Shown here piece after piece: positions 51,344 to 61,317 of a DNA stretch of 64,000 bases. The DNA lies in NCBI RefSeq assembly GCF_042650565.1, contig NZ_JBHSBH010000002.1, forward strand, positions 1-64,000, in the 5' to 3' direction. The first letter of the stretch is position 1; each line of letters opens with the position of its first letter. The notes below the pieces were generated by a model that searched no databases, was not told the DNA's origin, and saw only the letters and a list, made by a program, of their open reading frames with translations. The stretch is from Nocardiopsis_B sediminis (GTDB lineage: Bacteria > Actinomycetota > Actinomycetes > Streptosporangiales > Streptosporangiaceae). The translations under genes and the position numbers were made by a program.

Positions 51344-51410
51344 GGTTCAGTTCCCTGGACCCGACTTGCACATCCCGCCCATGATCCGCAGACTGAACCC
51401 ACCGGTTCAG
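51344..51410. promoter_or_regulatory. TetR operator elements GGTTCAG
   Basis: CTGAACC (51393-51399) and GGTTCAG (51404-51410) form a palindrome with a 4-base centre, and GGTTCAG recurs at 51344-51350. They lie between the divergent TetR gene and the Dabb gene. Confidence 0.65.
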
Positions 51411-51455
51411 TTTTCTGTTCCGTTTAGTAGCACATCGGCATGAAGGAGCACGTCC

Positions 51456-51866
51456 GTGATCGTCAACATCCTGCGCTTCAGCTTCAAGGACGGCACGACC
51501 GAGGAGGACAAGGAGAAGGTCCTGGCGACCATGCGCCGCACGGCATCACTGGAGCCGGTCGCGTTCTCGGCGGTCGGCGAGGACCTCCGCCTCCCCGACG
51601 ACGGCTACACGCACACCTACGTGGCCGGGGTGGCCGACCTGGCGGCACTGGAGCGGTACATGCACGAGCCCGACCACATCAACGGCGACGACGTGATCCT
51701 GCCGCACATCGAGAAGCTCGGCGGGGTGCGCATGTCCGACGACCTGGACCCCGGCACCAGCGGGGAGGTCGCGGCGCTGCACGGGAAGAAGGTCGCGATG
51801 TACCCGGAGTGGGGGCGCCTGCTCGACGCCATCTCCGTCCCCGGTCTGGCGGGCCCGGAGTCCTGA
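51456..51866 (+). CDS. Dabb / EthD-like alpha-beta barrel protein
   Basis: A 136-residue small ferredoxin-like barrel protein: IVNILRFSFKDGTTEEDKEK then a central GYTHTYVAGVADLAALERYM and HEPDHINGDDVILPHI, typical of the stress-responsive Dabb family. These are cofactor-free or polyketide-cyclase-like enzymes. GTG at 51456 follows AAGGAG. The divergent TetR gene implies ligand-induced expression. Confidence 0.82.
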   Translation: MIVNILRFSFKDGTTEEDKEKVLATMRRTASLEPVAFSAVGEDLRLPDDGYTHTYVAGVADLAALERYMHEPDHINGDDVILPHIEKLGGVRMSDDLDPGTSGEVAALHGKKVAMYPEWGRLLDAISVPGLAGPES

Positions 51867-51888
51867 ACGCCCCGGGCGGACGGGGCCT

Positions 51889-51920
51889 GCGCCGGGGACC
51901 GTGCGTGCGGTCCCCGGCGC
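51889..51920. terminator. 13-bp perfect hairpin between convergent genes
   Basis: GCGCCGGGGACCG (51889-51901) pairs perfectly with CGGTCCCCGGCGC (51908-51920) around a 6-base loop, in the gap between the Dabb gene and the convergent membrane protein gene. Confidence 0.75.
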
Positions 51921-51927
51921 CGGGCCG

Positions 51928-52812
51928 TCAGCTCTTGGTCTTGGGGCGCTGGACGGGGCGTGCGGGGCGGTTCTTGCGGCGGGCGGCACCGGGGGACGTG
52001 CGGGGGATGCGCCGCGCCGCGGTCGGGGCGGCACCGGCCGCCGGGAACCCGGGGATCAGGTTGGCGGGCTCGGCCTTGGGCTCGGCACTGGGCACCGCAA
52101 GGCGCTCGGGCAGCCCCGACGGGTCGAGCTCGGTGTCGTCGTCCGCTCTCGCGGAAGAGGCGTCGTCGTCCTCGCGGGATCCGGCCTCGGCCGCCCGCCG
52201 CACCCGCTCGGCCTTCCACTCACGCACGCGCGCCGCGCCGCGGGTGACGAACGGCCACTCGACCGGGGCGGGCTGCGCCAGCGCCGCCCACAGGTAGGCC
52301 TTGGTGCCCCAGCCCTCCATGGCGCGCCGGGCCCGCGTGATCGTGAAGAAGGTCGGGGAGGCCAGCACGAGCTGCGGCCACGCCAGCACGAGGGCCGCCA
52401 GCAGCGGGAAGAGGCCGCCCCCGGCGATGGAGGCGCCCGCGCCCACGGCGATGGGTGCCAGGGCCAGGGCGATGCGCAGCGCGGTGATCTGCCGGAACCG
52501 GTGCAGCGAACGGCGCACCGACGCCTCGGCGGAGAGCCCTTCGGGCAGCGGCGTGGGCTGCACGACGACCGCCAGCAGCAGCGCGGCCACGGCGACCGAC
52601 CCCGACAGCAGGATGGTCACGCCCGGCGCGGAGAACCCGCCGCCGACGATGAGCGCCACGAGGCCGACGATCGGAATCGGGGCCGGCAGGTAGAAGAGCA
52701 CTTGGCGCCAGAGCTGCCCGGACTCGGTCGGCCGTTGAACGGCCGCCACCAATCTCGCGTACAGCTTTCCGGCCCTGTCGACCACCACGGCCAAGCACCC
52801 CCCAATCCTCAT
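51928..52812 (-). CDS. Hypothetical membrane protein with charged C-terminal tail
   Basis: The 294-residue protein has four predicted helices in two pairs (about 40-85 and 108-150), then a conserved-looking soluble segment (RARRAMEGWGTKAYLWAALA) and a long disordered tail rich in Asp, Arg and Pro. I do not recognise the family. ATG at 52812 is used, though a GTG nine codons later has a better G-rich ribosome site. No operon partner. Confidence 0.7.
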   Translation of the reverse strand: MRIGGCLAVVVDRAGKLYARLVAAVQRPTESGQLWRQVLFYLPAPIPIVGLVALIVGGGFSAPGVTILLSGSVAVAALLLAVVVQPTPLPEGLSAEASVRRSLHRFRQITALRIALALAPIAVGAGASIAGGGLFPLLAALVLAWPQLVLASPTFFTITRARRAMEGWGTKAYLWAALAQPAPVEWPFVTRGAARVREWKAERVRRAAEAGSREDDDASSARADDDTELDPSGLPERLAVPSAEPKAEPANLIPGFPAAGAAPTAARRIPRTSPGAARRKNRPARPVQRPKTKS

Positions 52813-53253
52813 GCGCTACCACCACGTGAGCGAGAGACCTCCCGACGAGGGGCGCCGACCGGTGCGCACACCGGGGACGGCGACACCCGGGGACCGCCGA
52901 CCGGAATCGTGTACGGGTCGTGACCAATCGCTCACCGGATACGTTATCGGCAATTGCACGTCCGCACACCAGGCCGGCCCGCATCGGATCGGTCTCTCAG
53001 GAGGCTGGACGCCCGGGGCCCGCCCCCGGTTGACGCACGCGTGCGGCGATCTGCCGCCCTCCAGGTGAGCCGGAGGACGCCCTGCCGCGCGCTCCTTCCG
53101 GAAGGGGTCCCGCTGTGCCTCCTCCCCGGCAACGGCGGGGGAAAACCTCAGGTTCCCGGTGAATCACACCAGATCAGGTGGTTTTTCCCGATCGGCCCGA
53201 TGGGCGCCCCCAGCGGGGCTCCCTCCACCCGCAGGGGCGTCCCCGCGGTGCCC
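52813..53253. other. 441-base intergenic region
   Basis: The region lies between the membrane protein start and the 3' end of the fasR-like gene. Near 53160-53190 a weak CACC/GGTG stem with TTTTT follows, but on the plus strand. Near 52930-52960 an AT-rich stretch may be the promoter of the membrane protein gene. No gene is seen. Confidence 0.4.
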
Positions 53254-54516
53254 TCACACCGCCGTCGGCCTCCCCCGCTCCGTCAGCCGGCCCAGGGTCA
53301 CCGCGACCCGCAGGACGAACGAGCCGCGCCCGTCGGAGGGGAGGTACCCGGTCAGCTCGGCGATCCGGCTCAACCGGTACCGCACGGTGTTGGGGTGCAC
53401 GAACAGCATGCGCGCCGTCGACTCCAGCGACGACGCGTGCTCCAGGTACACCGACAGCGTGTCCAGCAGCGGCGACCCGGCGGCGCGCAGCGGCAGGTAG
53501 ATCTGCTCCACGAGCCGGCGGCGGGCCGCGGCGTCGCCCTCCAGGGCCCGTTCGGGCAGCAGGTCCTCGGCCGCAACGGGCCGCGGCGCGTCGGGCCAGG
53601 CGACCGAGGCGCGCAGCCCGCTGACCGCGGCGCGCACCGATTCCCCGGCCGCGTGCAGGTCGGGGGCGGGCGGCCCGACCACCACCGGCCCCTCACCGAA
53701 CAGCCCGGCCAGCGCCTCGGCGGCGCGCAGGCGCGCCGTGTCGTCGGCGGCGTCCTCGGCCAGGCCGACCACCACGACCACCCGCTCGCCCTGCGCCCCG
53801 GCGATGACGTCGTGGCCGCCGCGGCGGGCCGCCGCGCGCAGGTCGTCGAGCACGCTGTCGCGGTCGAGCCCGCCCAGCCCCCCGGCGACGGCGATCACCG
53901 GCGTCTTCGACCAGCCCAGCGCCGACCCCCAGGTCGGCAGCCCGTCCTCGTGGTCGCCGTGCAGGAGGGCGTCGACGATCAGCGCCTCCAGCCTGGCGTC
54001 CCAGGAGCCGCGGGCCTCGGCGGCGCGCGCGTAGACCTTGGCGGAGCTGAACGCCACCTCGCGCGTGTAGCGCAGGACCGCCTCCAGCAGCTGCTGCTCG
54101 CCTCCGGGGGCGGCCAGCTCGTCGACCTGGTTCTCGACCACGTCGATGACGACCCGGATCATGTCCACGGTCTGCAAGAGGGTGACCGATCGGGTGAGTT
54201 CGCGCGGCGCGGTGCCGAACACCTCGACCGTTATCGGCGGGCGCCCGCGCCCCGGTGTCTTGAACCAGTCGACGAACGCCGCGACGCCGGACTGCGCCAC
54301 CAGCCCCACCCAGGAGCGGTCCTCCGCCGACATCCGGCGGAACCACGACAGCCGGCTCTCCATGCGGGCGACGGCCGCCGTGCCGATCGCCCCCATCGAC
54401 CGCTCCAGGCGCTGGACGGTCTGCGCGCGTACGGCGGCCTCGTGGTCGGTGCGGTCCCCCGGGCCGCCCCCCGTGTCGTCCCCGTCCCGCGGATCTGTGG
54501 AATCTGTGCTCACCAT
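53254..54516 (-). CDS. fasR: PucR-type regulator of fatty acid synthesis (FasR-like)
   Basis: The 420-residue protein has an N-terminal helical region and the C-terminal PucR helix-turn-helix (LEHASSLESTARMLFVHPNT, VRYRLSRIAELTGY). In Streptomyces coelicolor the same type of gene next to fabD encodes FasR, an activator of the fab operon. Here it is divergent from fabD rather than in line. ATG at 54516 is used; GTG follows one codon later. The symbol rests on position and type. Confidence 0.85.
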   Translation of the reverse strand: MVSTDSTDPRDGDDTGGGPGDRTDHEAAVRAQTVQRLERSMGAIGTAAVARMESRLSWFRRMSAEDRSWVGLVAQSGVAAFVDWFKTPGRGRPPITVEVFGTAPRELTRSVTLLQTVDMIRVVIDVVENQVDELAAPGGEQQLLEAVLRYTREVAFSSAKVYARAAEARGSWDARLEALIVDALLHGDHEDGLPTWGSALGWSKTPVIAVAGGLGGLDRDSVLDDLRAAARRGGHDVIAGAQGERVVVVVGLAEDAADDTARLRAAEALAGLFGEGPVVVGPPAPDLHAAGESVRAAVSGLRASVAWPDAPRPVAAEDLLPERALEGDAAARRRLVEQIYLPLRAAGSPLLDTLSVYLEHASSLESTARMLFVHPNTVRYRLSRIAELTGYLPSDGRGSFVLRVAVTLGRLTERGRPTAV

Positions 54517-54726
54517 CCCTAGAGTGGCATCCGCCGACGTGCGGGAACGACGACACGGCCGCCGCAGACCCCCGCCGGCCGCGTACCGAGCGGTCATAAC
54601 GTGACCCGTTCCACTGGAATCGGCCCCCGAAGCGCCGGGATTGTAGGACCCCGACAAAACGAGCCTTCTAAACTTCGTGGTTGTCCCCATCAAGCTGGTG
54701 ATGTTCTACAGGGCAAGGTGGATGTC

Positions 54727-55689
54727 GTGCTTGTAATCGTTGCTCCCGGCCAAGGCGCCCAGGTCCCCGGATTCCTCTCCCCCTGGCTCGAACTCCCCGG
54801 CATGGCCGAGCGGTTCGACCGGTGGTCCGAGGTCGCCGGCCTCGACCTCGCCCGCTGCGGCACCACCGCCGACGCGGACGAGATCCGCAACACCGCGATC
54901 GCCCAGCCCCTGCTGGTCGGCGCGGGACTCGCCGCTGCCATCGCGCTCTTCGGCGACCTCGACGACGCCCCGGGCGCGATCGACGCGGTCGCCGGCCACA
55001 GTGTCGGCGAGTTCACCGCCGCAGGTGTCGCCGGCGTGCTCACCCCCGAGGCCGCCCTCGGCCTGGTCGCCGAGCGCGGCCGCGGCATGGCCGAGGCGTC
55101 GTCGACCATCGCCACCGGGATGACCGCCGTCCTCGGCGGCGACCGCGAAACCGTTCTGGCCGCCCTGGAGGCCCACGGGCTGACCCCCGCCAACGACAAC
55201 GGCGCCGGCCAGATCGTCGCCGCCGGGACCACCGAGCAGCTCGCCGCCCTGGCGGAGAACCGGCCCGAAGGAGCGCGGCTGCGCTCCCTGTCGGTGGCCG
55301 GGGCGTTCCACACCCACCACATGGCACCCGCGGTGGAGCGCGTCGAGCGGATCGCCGCGACCACCGAGGCCGCCGACCCCCGCACCCGCCTGCTGTCCAA
55401 CCGCGACGGCGCGGTGGTGGGCAGCGGGCGCGAGTACCTCGACCGGCTCGTCTCCCAGATCAGCTCTCCGGTCCGCTGGGACGCCTGCACCCAGACCCTC
55501 GCGGACCTCGGGGTCACCGCCCTCATCGAGCTGCCCCCGGCCGGAACCCTGGTCGGCTTGGCGAAGCGCTCCCTGCGCGGCGTCGAGCGCCTGGCCGTCA
55601 AGACCCCCGACGACCTCGACGCGGCACGCGATCTGATCAAGGAACACGCCGGTCGCACCCCCGTCGACCAGGAAGGCCTGCCCGAATGA
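54727..55689 (+). CDS. fabD: Malonyl-CoA:ACP transacylase
   Basis: The 320-residue enzyme shows IVAPGQGAQVPGFLSPWLEL, the nucleophile elbow AVAGHSVGEFTAAGVAG with Ser92, and the catalytic His in SVAGAFHTHHMAPA. It transfers malonyl from CoA to AcpP for FasII. GTG at 54727 is chosen (AAGGTGG upstream, natural VLVIVAPGQGAQ start). First gene of the fab operon; its stop overlaps the fabH start as ATGA. Confidence 0.96.
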   Translation: MLVIVAPGQGAQVPGFLSPWLELPGMAERFDRWSEVAGLDLARCGTTADADEIRNTAIAQPLLVGAGLAAAIALFGDLDDAPGAIDAVAGHSVGEFTAAGVAGVLTPEAALGLVAERGRGMAEASSTIATGMTAVLGGDRETVLAALEAHGLTPANDNGAGQIVAAGTTEQLAALAENRPEGARLRSLSVAGAFHTHHMAPAVERVERIAATTEAADPRTRLLSNRDGAVVGSGREYLDRLVSQISSPVRWDACTQTLADLGVTALIELPPAGTLVGLAKRSLRGVERLAVKTPDDLDAARDLIKEHAGRTPVDQEGLPE

Positions 55690-56639
55690 ACCTGACTCCC
55701 GGGGCCCCCGGAGCGCGCCTGGTCGCGCTCGGGGAGTACCAGCCCAGCAACGTCGTCACCAACGACGACCTTGCCCGGCGGGTGGACACCTCAGACGAAT
55801 GGATCCAGAGCCGCGTCGGCATCAGAGAGCGCCGCATCGCCGGCGCCGACGACACCGTGGTCAGCATGGCCGCGGCGGCGGGCGGCAAGGCGCTGGCGGC
55901 CGGGGGCCTCGACCCTTCCGACATCGACCTGGTGATCGTCGCCACCTGCACCCAGACCGACCAGATCCCCAACGCCGCCGCCAGCGTCGCCGCCCGGCTG
56001 GGGATCAGCGCGCCCGGGGCGTTCGACGTCAACGCCGCCTGCGCGGGGTTCTGCTACGCGCTGGGCGTGGCCGCCGACGCCGTGCGCGCGGGGTCGGCCA
56101 CCAACGCGCTGGTCATCGGCTCCGAGAAGCTGTCGGACTGGCTCGACTGGGACGACCGCACCACCTGCGTGATCTTCGCCGACGGCGCGGGCGCGGCGGT
56201 GGTCTCGGCCGCCGACACCCCGGGCATCGGCCCGGTGGTGTGGGGCAGCGCGGGCGACCAGGCCGACAAGATCCACCTGCGCGACGGCAAGTACCTGACC
56301 CAGGAGGGCCAGGCGGTCTTCCGGTGGACCACCACCCAGCTCTACCCGGTGGCCCTGGAGGCGCTGCGGCGCGCGGGCGTCGAGCCGTCGGAGCTGACGG
56401 CGTTCGTCCCCCACCAGGCCAACCTGCGTATCGTCGAGGCCATCGCCCGCAAGCTGGGCGCGCCGCAGGCGATCATCGCCCGCGATATTGTCACGGCGGG
56501 CAACACTTCGTCGGCATCCGTCCCCCTTGCGCTCTCGCGCATGGCCGGCCGCGGCGAACTGCCCTCGGGGAGCACCGTGCTCACCCTGGGATACGGCGCG
56601 GGGCTCACCTACGCGGCCCAGGTGCTGGAGATTCCCTAG
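55686..56639 (+). CDS. fabH: Beta-ketoacyl-ACP synthase III
   Basis: The 317-residue thiolase-fold enzyme has active Cys119 in FDVNAACAGFCYALG, the His in FVPHQANLRIVEAIA and Asn in VTAGNTSSASVPLAL, the complete FabH triad. It starts chain elongation from acyl-CoA and malonyl-ACP; actinomycete FabH usually takes branched acyl-CoA. ATG overlaps the fabD stop, so the two are coupled. Confidence 0.97.
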   Translation: MNLTPGAPGARLVALGEYQPSNVVTNDDLARRVDTSDEWIQSRVGIRERRIAGADDTVVSMAAAAGGKALAAGGLDPSDIDLVIVATCTQTDQIPNAAASVAARLGISAPGAFDVNAACAGFCYALGVAADAVRAGSATNALVIGSEKLSDWLDWDDRTTCVIFADGAGAAVVSAADTPGIGPVVWGSAGDQADKIHLRDGKYLTQEGQAVFRWTTTQLYPVALEALRRAGVEPSELTAFVPHQANLRIVEAIARKLGAPQAIIARDIVTAGNTSSASVPLALSRMAGRGELPSGSTVLTLGYGAGLTYAAQVLEIP

Positions 56640-56727
56640 ACATCCGTGGACCCCGGCCGGCGCGCGCTCGCGCGCAGGTCCCACGGCGAACGTACGACCG
56701 CACGAAGACCCAAGGAGAAACCCCAAC

Positions 56728-56979
56728 ATGGCGCAGCACTCTGAGCAGGAGATCCTCGAAGGCCTCGGCGAGATCATCGACGAGATCGCGGGTGTCCCGG
56801 CCGCAGAGGTCACCGCGGAGAAGAACTTCGTCGACGACCTCGACATCGACTCCCTCTCCATGGTGGAGATCGCGGTCGCCGCGCAGGACAAGTTCGGCGC
56901 CGAGATCCCCGACGACCGGCTGAAGGAGCTCACGACGGTCCAGGACGTCGTCAACTTCGTCCAGAAGTCCCAGAAGTAG
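56728..56979 (+). CDS. acpP: Acyl carrier protein
   Basis: The 83-residue acidic protein has the phosphopantetheine site DDLDIDSLSMVEI with Ser42, flanked by the usual helices. It carries growing acyl chains for FabH and FabF. AAGGAG lies 10 bases before the ATG. Spacing to fabH (88 bases) and fabF (176 bases) is normal for this operon. Confidence 0.97.
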   Translation: MAQHSEQEILEGLGEIIDEIAGVPAAEVTAEKNFVDDLDIDSLSMVEIAVAAQDKFGAEIPDDRLKELTTVQDVVNFVQKSQK

Positions 56980-57155
56980 CGGCACTTCTTCCGCGGTTCT
57001 CCGCCTGCCGGGCGGGCGCGGCCCGCGCCGGACCCCGTCCGGCCGCGGCCGCCCGGCAGGCCGCGCCGCCCCCGCCGGCGGCCCAGACCCCACCCGGTAC
57101 CCCGCCCCCCGCACCGCGGGACCGAACCCACGAGACGAGAAGGGCGATAAGGCCA

Positions 57156-58394
<1,239 letters not shown>

Positions 58395-58412
58395 GCGCTA
58401 AGACGTGGTTGC

Positions 58413-58449
58413 GGCGGTGACCGGGGACTCCCCGGTCACCGCCGTTTTC
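58413..58449 (+). terminator. Intrinsic terminator of the fab operon
   Basis: A perfect 15-base stem (58413-58427 with 58431-58445, loop ACT) is followed by TTTTCGTT. It begins 19 bases after the fabF stop. Confidence 0.95.
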
Positions 58450-58561
58450 GTTACGGAGCGTGTCCGAACCTGGTTAACGGTTCCGGTCCCGGCGGCGAAG
58501 TTCGCGGGAACTCCGGGTCATCGCGCCTGACAGTGCCGTGCGGCGCGGTGAAGATGGAGGG

Positions 58562-59731
58562 GTGTCCTCCTCGTCCCTCGCCGCCGGTGGCATGACCCCC
58601 GGTGACGGCGCCACCAGGAGCGACGGCCCGGGAGACGGCCCCGGCGGTGCCCCGGTCATGCGGCCGGTCGTCGATCTGGACTCCGGGTCCGTACTCGCGG
58701 TGGAAGTGGAAAGCCCCGTCTCCGCCCCCGCCGACGACCCCGCCGCCCAGGCCGAGCTGCTGGCCCGCCTGACACGCCGGATGACCTCCCTGGAATCGCT
58801 GCTCCCGCTGGTCCTCCCGCTGCCCGCGGCGGCGGTCGCCGGCGCCGACCCCGAACTGTTCCGGCTGGTCGAGCGCGGCCTTCGGCGGGCCGGGCGGCGG
58901 CCCCGCGACGTCACGCTCATGCTCGGCGCCGACATCGGCACCCTGCCCCGGCGCGATCTCGTACGCGGGATCACCCGGGCGCGCGGGCTGGGGTTCCGCT
59001 GCGCGCTGGGCACCTCCTCGATCGCCCCCGACCTGTTCCTGGAGGCCGACCCGTTCCTGGTGCGGCTGGACCCGAAGCTGACCGCGGGCGTCCCCGGCGA
59101 CGACCGGCGCACCGCGATGGTGGAGGGCCTGGCGCGCATCGCCCAGGGCACCGGGGCGTTCCTGCTGGCCACCGGGGTCGACTCGGTGCCGCAGCTGCTG
59201 CGGCTGCGGGAGATCGGCATCCGGCTCGCCCACGGCCCGCTCTTCGCCGACGACCAGTGGAGCCCCGGCGACCGGATCCGTCCCGTCCCCGACACCGCCG
59301 TGGCCTCGGCGGCCTCCGCGGCGCCCGGTGACAACGGGCCCTCGATCGCGGAGTTCGTGCTGCCCCCGGTGGCCATGGCCAACGATGCGACGGCCGAGGA
59401 CGTGCTGGAGGCGTTCACCAACGACACGGCCCTGACGAGCGTGGTCCTCATCGACCACGCCGAGCGCCCCATCGCGCTGCTGGACCGGACGCGGTTCCTG
59501 CTGGCCATCACCGGGCCCTACGGGCACGCGCTGCACGCCAAGCGCCCGGCGCGCCGGCTGGCCGACCCGCCCCGCACGGTCCCGCGCGGATTCCGCGCGA
59601 TGGAGGCGCTGCGCGCCGCCGGCGCCGACCGGGAGCGCGTCTACGACGACCTGGTGACGGTGAACGAGTTCGGCCAGTGCACCGGGGTGGTGCACGTCGG
59701 CGACCTGATCCGCAGCCTGGCGCACGGCTGA
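58562..59731 (+). CDS. Degenerate EAL-domain protein with C-terminal CBS-like region
   Basis: The 389-residue protein has the fold order of an EAL phosphodiesterase (about 35-240: RPVVDLDSGSVLAVEVE, LGFRCALGTSSIAPDLFLEA, PFLVRLDPKLTAGV, LLATGVDSVPQLLRLREIGI, RLAHGPLFA). The EAL signature reads EVE and most metal ligands are missing, so catalysis is unlikely; it may bind c-di-GMP or another ligand. Residues about 260-389 resemble a CBS/receptor region. The start is uncertain: GTG 58562, GTG 58538 and ATG 58592 are possible. Confidence 0.78.
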   Translation: MSSSSLAAGGMTPGDGATRSDGPGDGPGGAPVMRPVVDLDSGSVLAVEVESPVSAPADDPAAQAELLARLTRRMTSLESLLPLVLPLPAAAVAGADPELFRLVERGLRRAGRRPRDVTLMLGADIGTLPRRDLVRGITRARGLGFRCALGTSSIAPDLFLEADPFLVRLDPKLTAGVPGDDRRTAMVEGLARIAQGTGAFLLATGVDSVPQLLRLREIGIRLAHGPLFADDQWSPGDRIRPVPDTAVASAASAAPGDNGPSIAEFVLPPVAMANDATAEDVLEAFTNDTALTSVVLIDHAERPIALLDRTRFLLAITGPYGHALHAKRPARRLADPPRTVPRGFRAMEALRAAGADRERVYDDLVTVNEFGQCTGVVHVGDLIRSLAHG

Positions 59732-59775
59732 CCCGCAGGCCCCGGCCGGTCGCCGTGCCGGGGCGGGCGGGTCAG
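59728..59775. terminator. Hairpin spanning both stop codons of convergent genes
   Basis: CTGACCCGC (59728-59736) pairs with GCGGGTCAG (59767-59775); inner CCCCGG/CCGGGG strengthens it. The TGA stops of the EAL-like gene and the SGNH hydrolase gene both lie inside the stem. Confidence 0.7.
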
Positions 59776-60641
59776 GAGCGGGGCAGGCCGTTGCCCGGGG
59801 TGTCCGGCGGGCAGGGCCGCTCCCCGCTGAGGACGGTGAGGTCGGGGCGCTTGGGCACCCGGCCGTCGCCGGTGGAGCGCCCCATGGCGCGCCGGCTGAG
59901 CCAGGGGACCAGGTACTGGCGGGTCCACCGCAGGTTCTCGCGGCGGCGCAGGATGCGCGGCAGCCGCTCGGGCGGGGTGTCCCAGGGGCGCGCCCAGACC
60001 TCCCGCGGCCCCATGGGGGTCCCCAGCACCTCGGCGATGCGCGCGGCGACGATGCGGTGGCCGTCGGCGTTGAAGTGCAGCCGGTCGGCGCTCCAGGACC
60101 GGGGGTCGTTGAGGGCGGTCATCGACCACAGGTCGACGATGTCGCTGCTCGTGCGATCGGCGATCGCCCGCAGGTGCATGCTGAACACCGCGATCCGCCC
60201 GCGGTAGGCGCGCAGCACGGGGATCCAGCCGGTGTCGTGGCCGGAGAGGATGACCACCCGGATCCCGGCGTCGCGCAGCCGCCGGACACCGGCCTCGAAC
60301 TCGGCGGCGAGGGCGTCGAGGTCGGTGTTGGGCCGCAGGACGTCGTTGCCGCCCGCGTGCACGGTGACGAGGTCGGGCCGGAAGGCGAGGGTGCGGTCGA
60401 GCTGTTCGCCGAAAATGTGGCGCATGCGCCGACCGCGCACCGCGAGGTTGGCGTAGCGCAGGCCGGGCGTGCACGTTCCCAGGTGTTCGGCGAGGCGGTC
60501 GGCGAAGCCCCGGTAGCCGCCGCCGGGGCGGCGGTCGTCGAGGCCTTCGGTCAGGCTGTCGCCGATGGCCACGTACGAGCGAATGACCGCCGGGCTTTCG
60601 GCCGGAGCGCCTCCAGGGGGATTCATCTCCAGGTCAGTCAC
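59772..60641 (-). CDS. SGNH/GDSL-family hydrolase
   Basis: The 289-residue hydrolase has block I SYVAIGDSLTEGLDDRRPGG (catalytic Ser), block III VHAGGNDVLRPN, and block V SADRLHFNADGHRIVAAR with the Asp-x-x-His pair. It is an esterase or lipase-type enzyme. No signal peptide, so cytoplasmic. GTG at 60641 is used; TTG at 60650 and ATG at 60626 are alternatives. A Crp-like site lies 285 bases upstream. Confidence 0.9.
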   Translation of the reverse strand: MTDLEMNPPGGAPAESPAVIRSYVAIGDSLTEGLDDRRPGGGYRGFADRLAEHLGTCTPGLRYANLAVRGRRMRHIFGEQLDRTLAFRPDLVTVHAGGNDVLRPNTDLDALAAEFEAGVRRLRDAGIRVVILSGHDTGWIPVLRAYRGRIAVFSMHLRAIADRTSSDIVDLWSMTALNDPRSWSADRLHFNADGHRIVAARIAEVLGTPMGPREVWARPWDTPPERLPRILRRRENLRWTRQYLVPWLSRRAMGRSTGDGRVPKRPDLTVLSGERPCPPDTPGNGLPRS

Positions 60642-61317
60642 GTCAACCAATCATGCAGTTAGGCCACTGGCGCCGACATGCCGGGGTCACCGGGCAGCGC
60701 GCGGGACGGGCGGCGCCACGTGGAGACCCCGGGGACGCCCGGAGGGCGTTCTCAGTGGGGACAGTCAGGGGTTCGGCGCACCCCGCCAGCATACCCGCGC
60801 CCCTGGCCCGGAGGTCGGCGTACCTGGCAGGAGGCCATCGCCGGGGCTCCGTGCCCGGCGGCGGCGCGGCGGGGGCGCCCGGCCGGGTATCGGCGGCGGG
60901 AACCCACCCCCGCACACGACTCTTAAGTGATGCACCTCACATATCGTCGCGTTCCGTCGCGTTTCCCGCGAAGGCCCGGAGTTCCGATCGCCCGCCCGCG
61001 GCGCCCGGCGCGCCCGCCGCTCCGCATTTCGGTCGCGTGGGACTACCCACGAGCCCCACGCGCACGTACGATCTCGGGGAGTGCACAGCACGCCACCGCC
61101 CTCCACCCAGGGGCGTGTTCGAAAACGGGCTTTCGGGTCGGCCTGCGACCATCGCGGCGGACACCGACCCAAATCGGTTTTCCGAGCACGACCACGCAGA
61201 GCCGGTGGTTCCACGGCCCCGCCCGGGCCGACCGGACATAGTGTGGAGCACTGACCGAATGCCCGTGCGGTTCAGCCTGTCACGAGCCGAATGCCTGGAG
61301 GTTGAGGTCCCCCGCAG
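60642..61317. other. 676-base intergenic region
   Basis: This gap between divergent genes holds a Crp-like dyad at 60926 and no convincing gene. The 60640-60900 part is GC-rich; the 61060-61317 part is closer to average and should hold the promoter of the 716-residue protein gene. A large minus-strand reading frame crossing it is a shadow. Confidence 0.5.
60926..60941. promoter_or_regulatory. Crp-like dyad AGTGA-N6-TCACA
   Basis: AGTGATGCACCTCACA is one base from the classical TGTGA-N6-TCACA Crp site, next to AT-rich CATAT. It lies between divergent genes (SGNH hydrolase and the 716-residue protein), so either could be the target. Confidence 0.6.
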
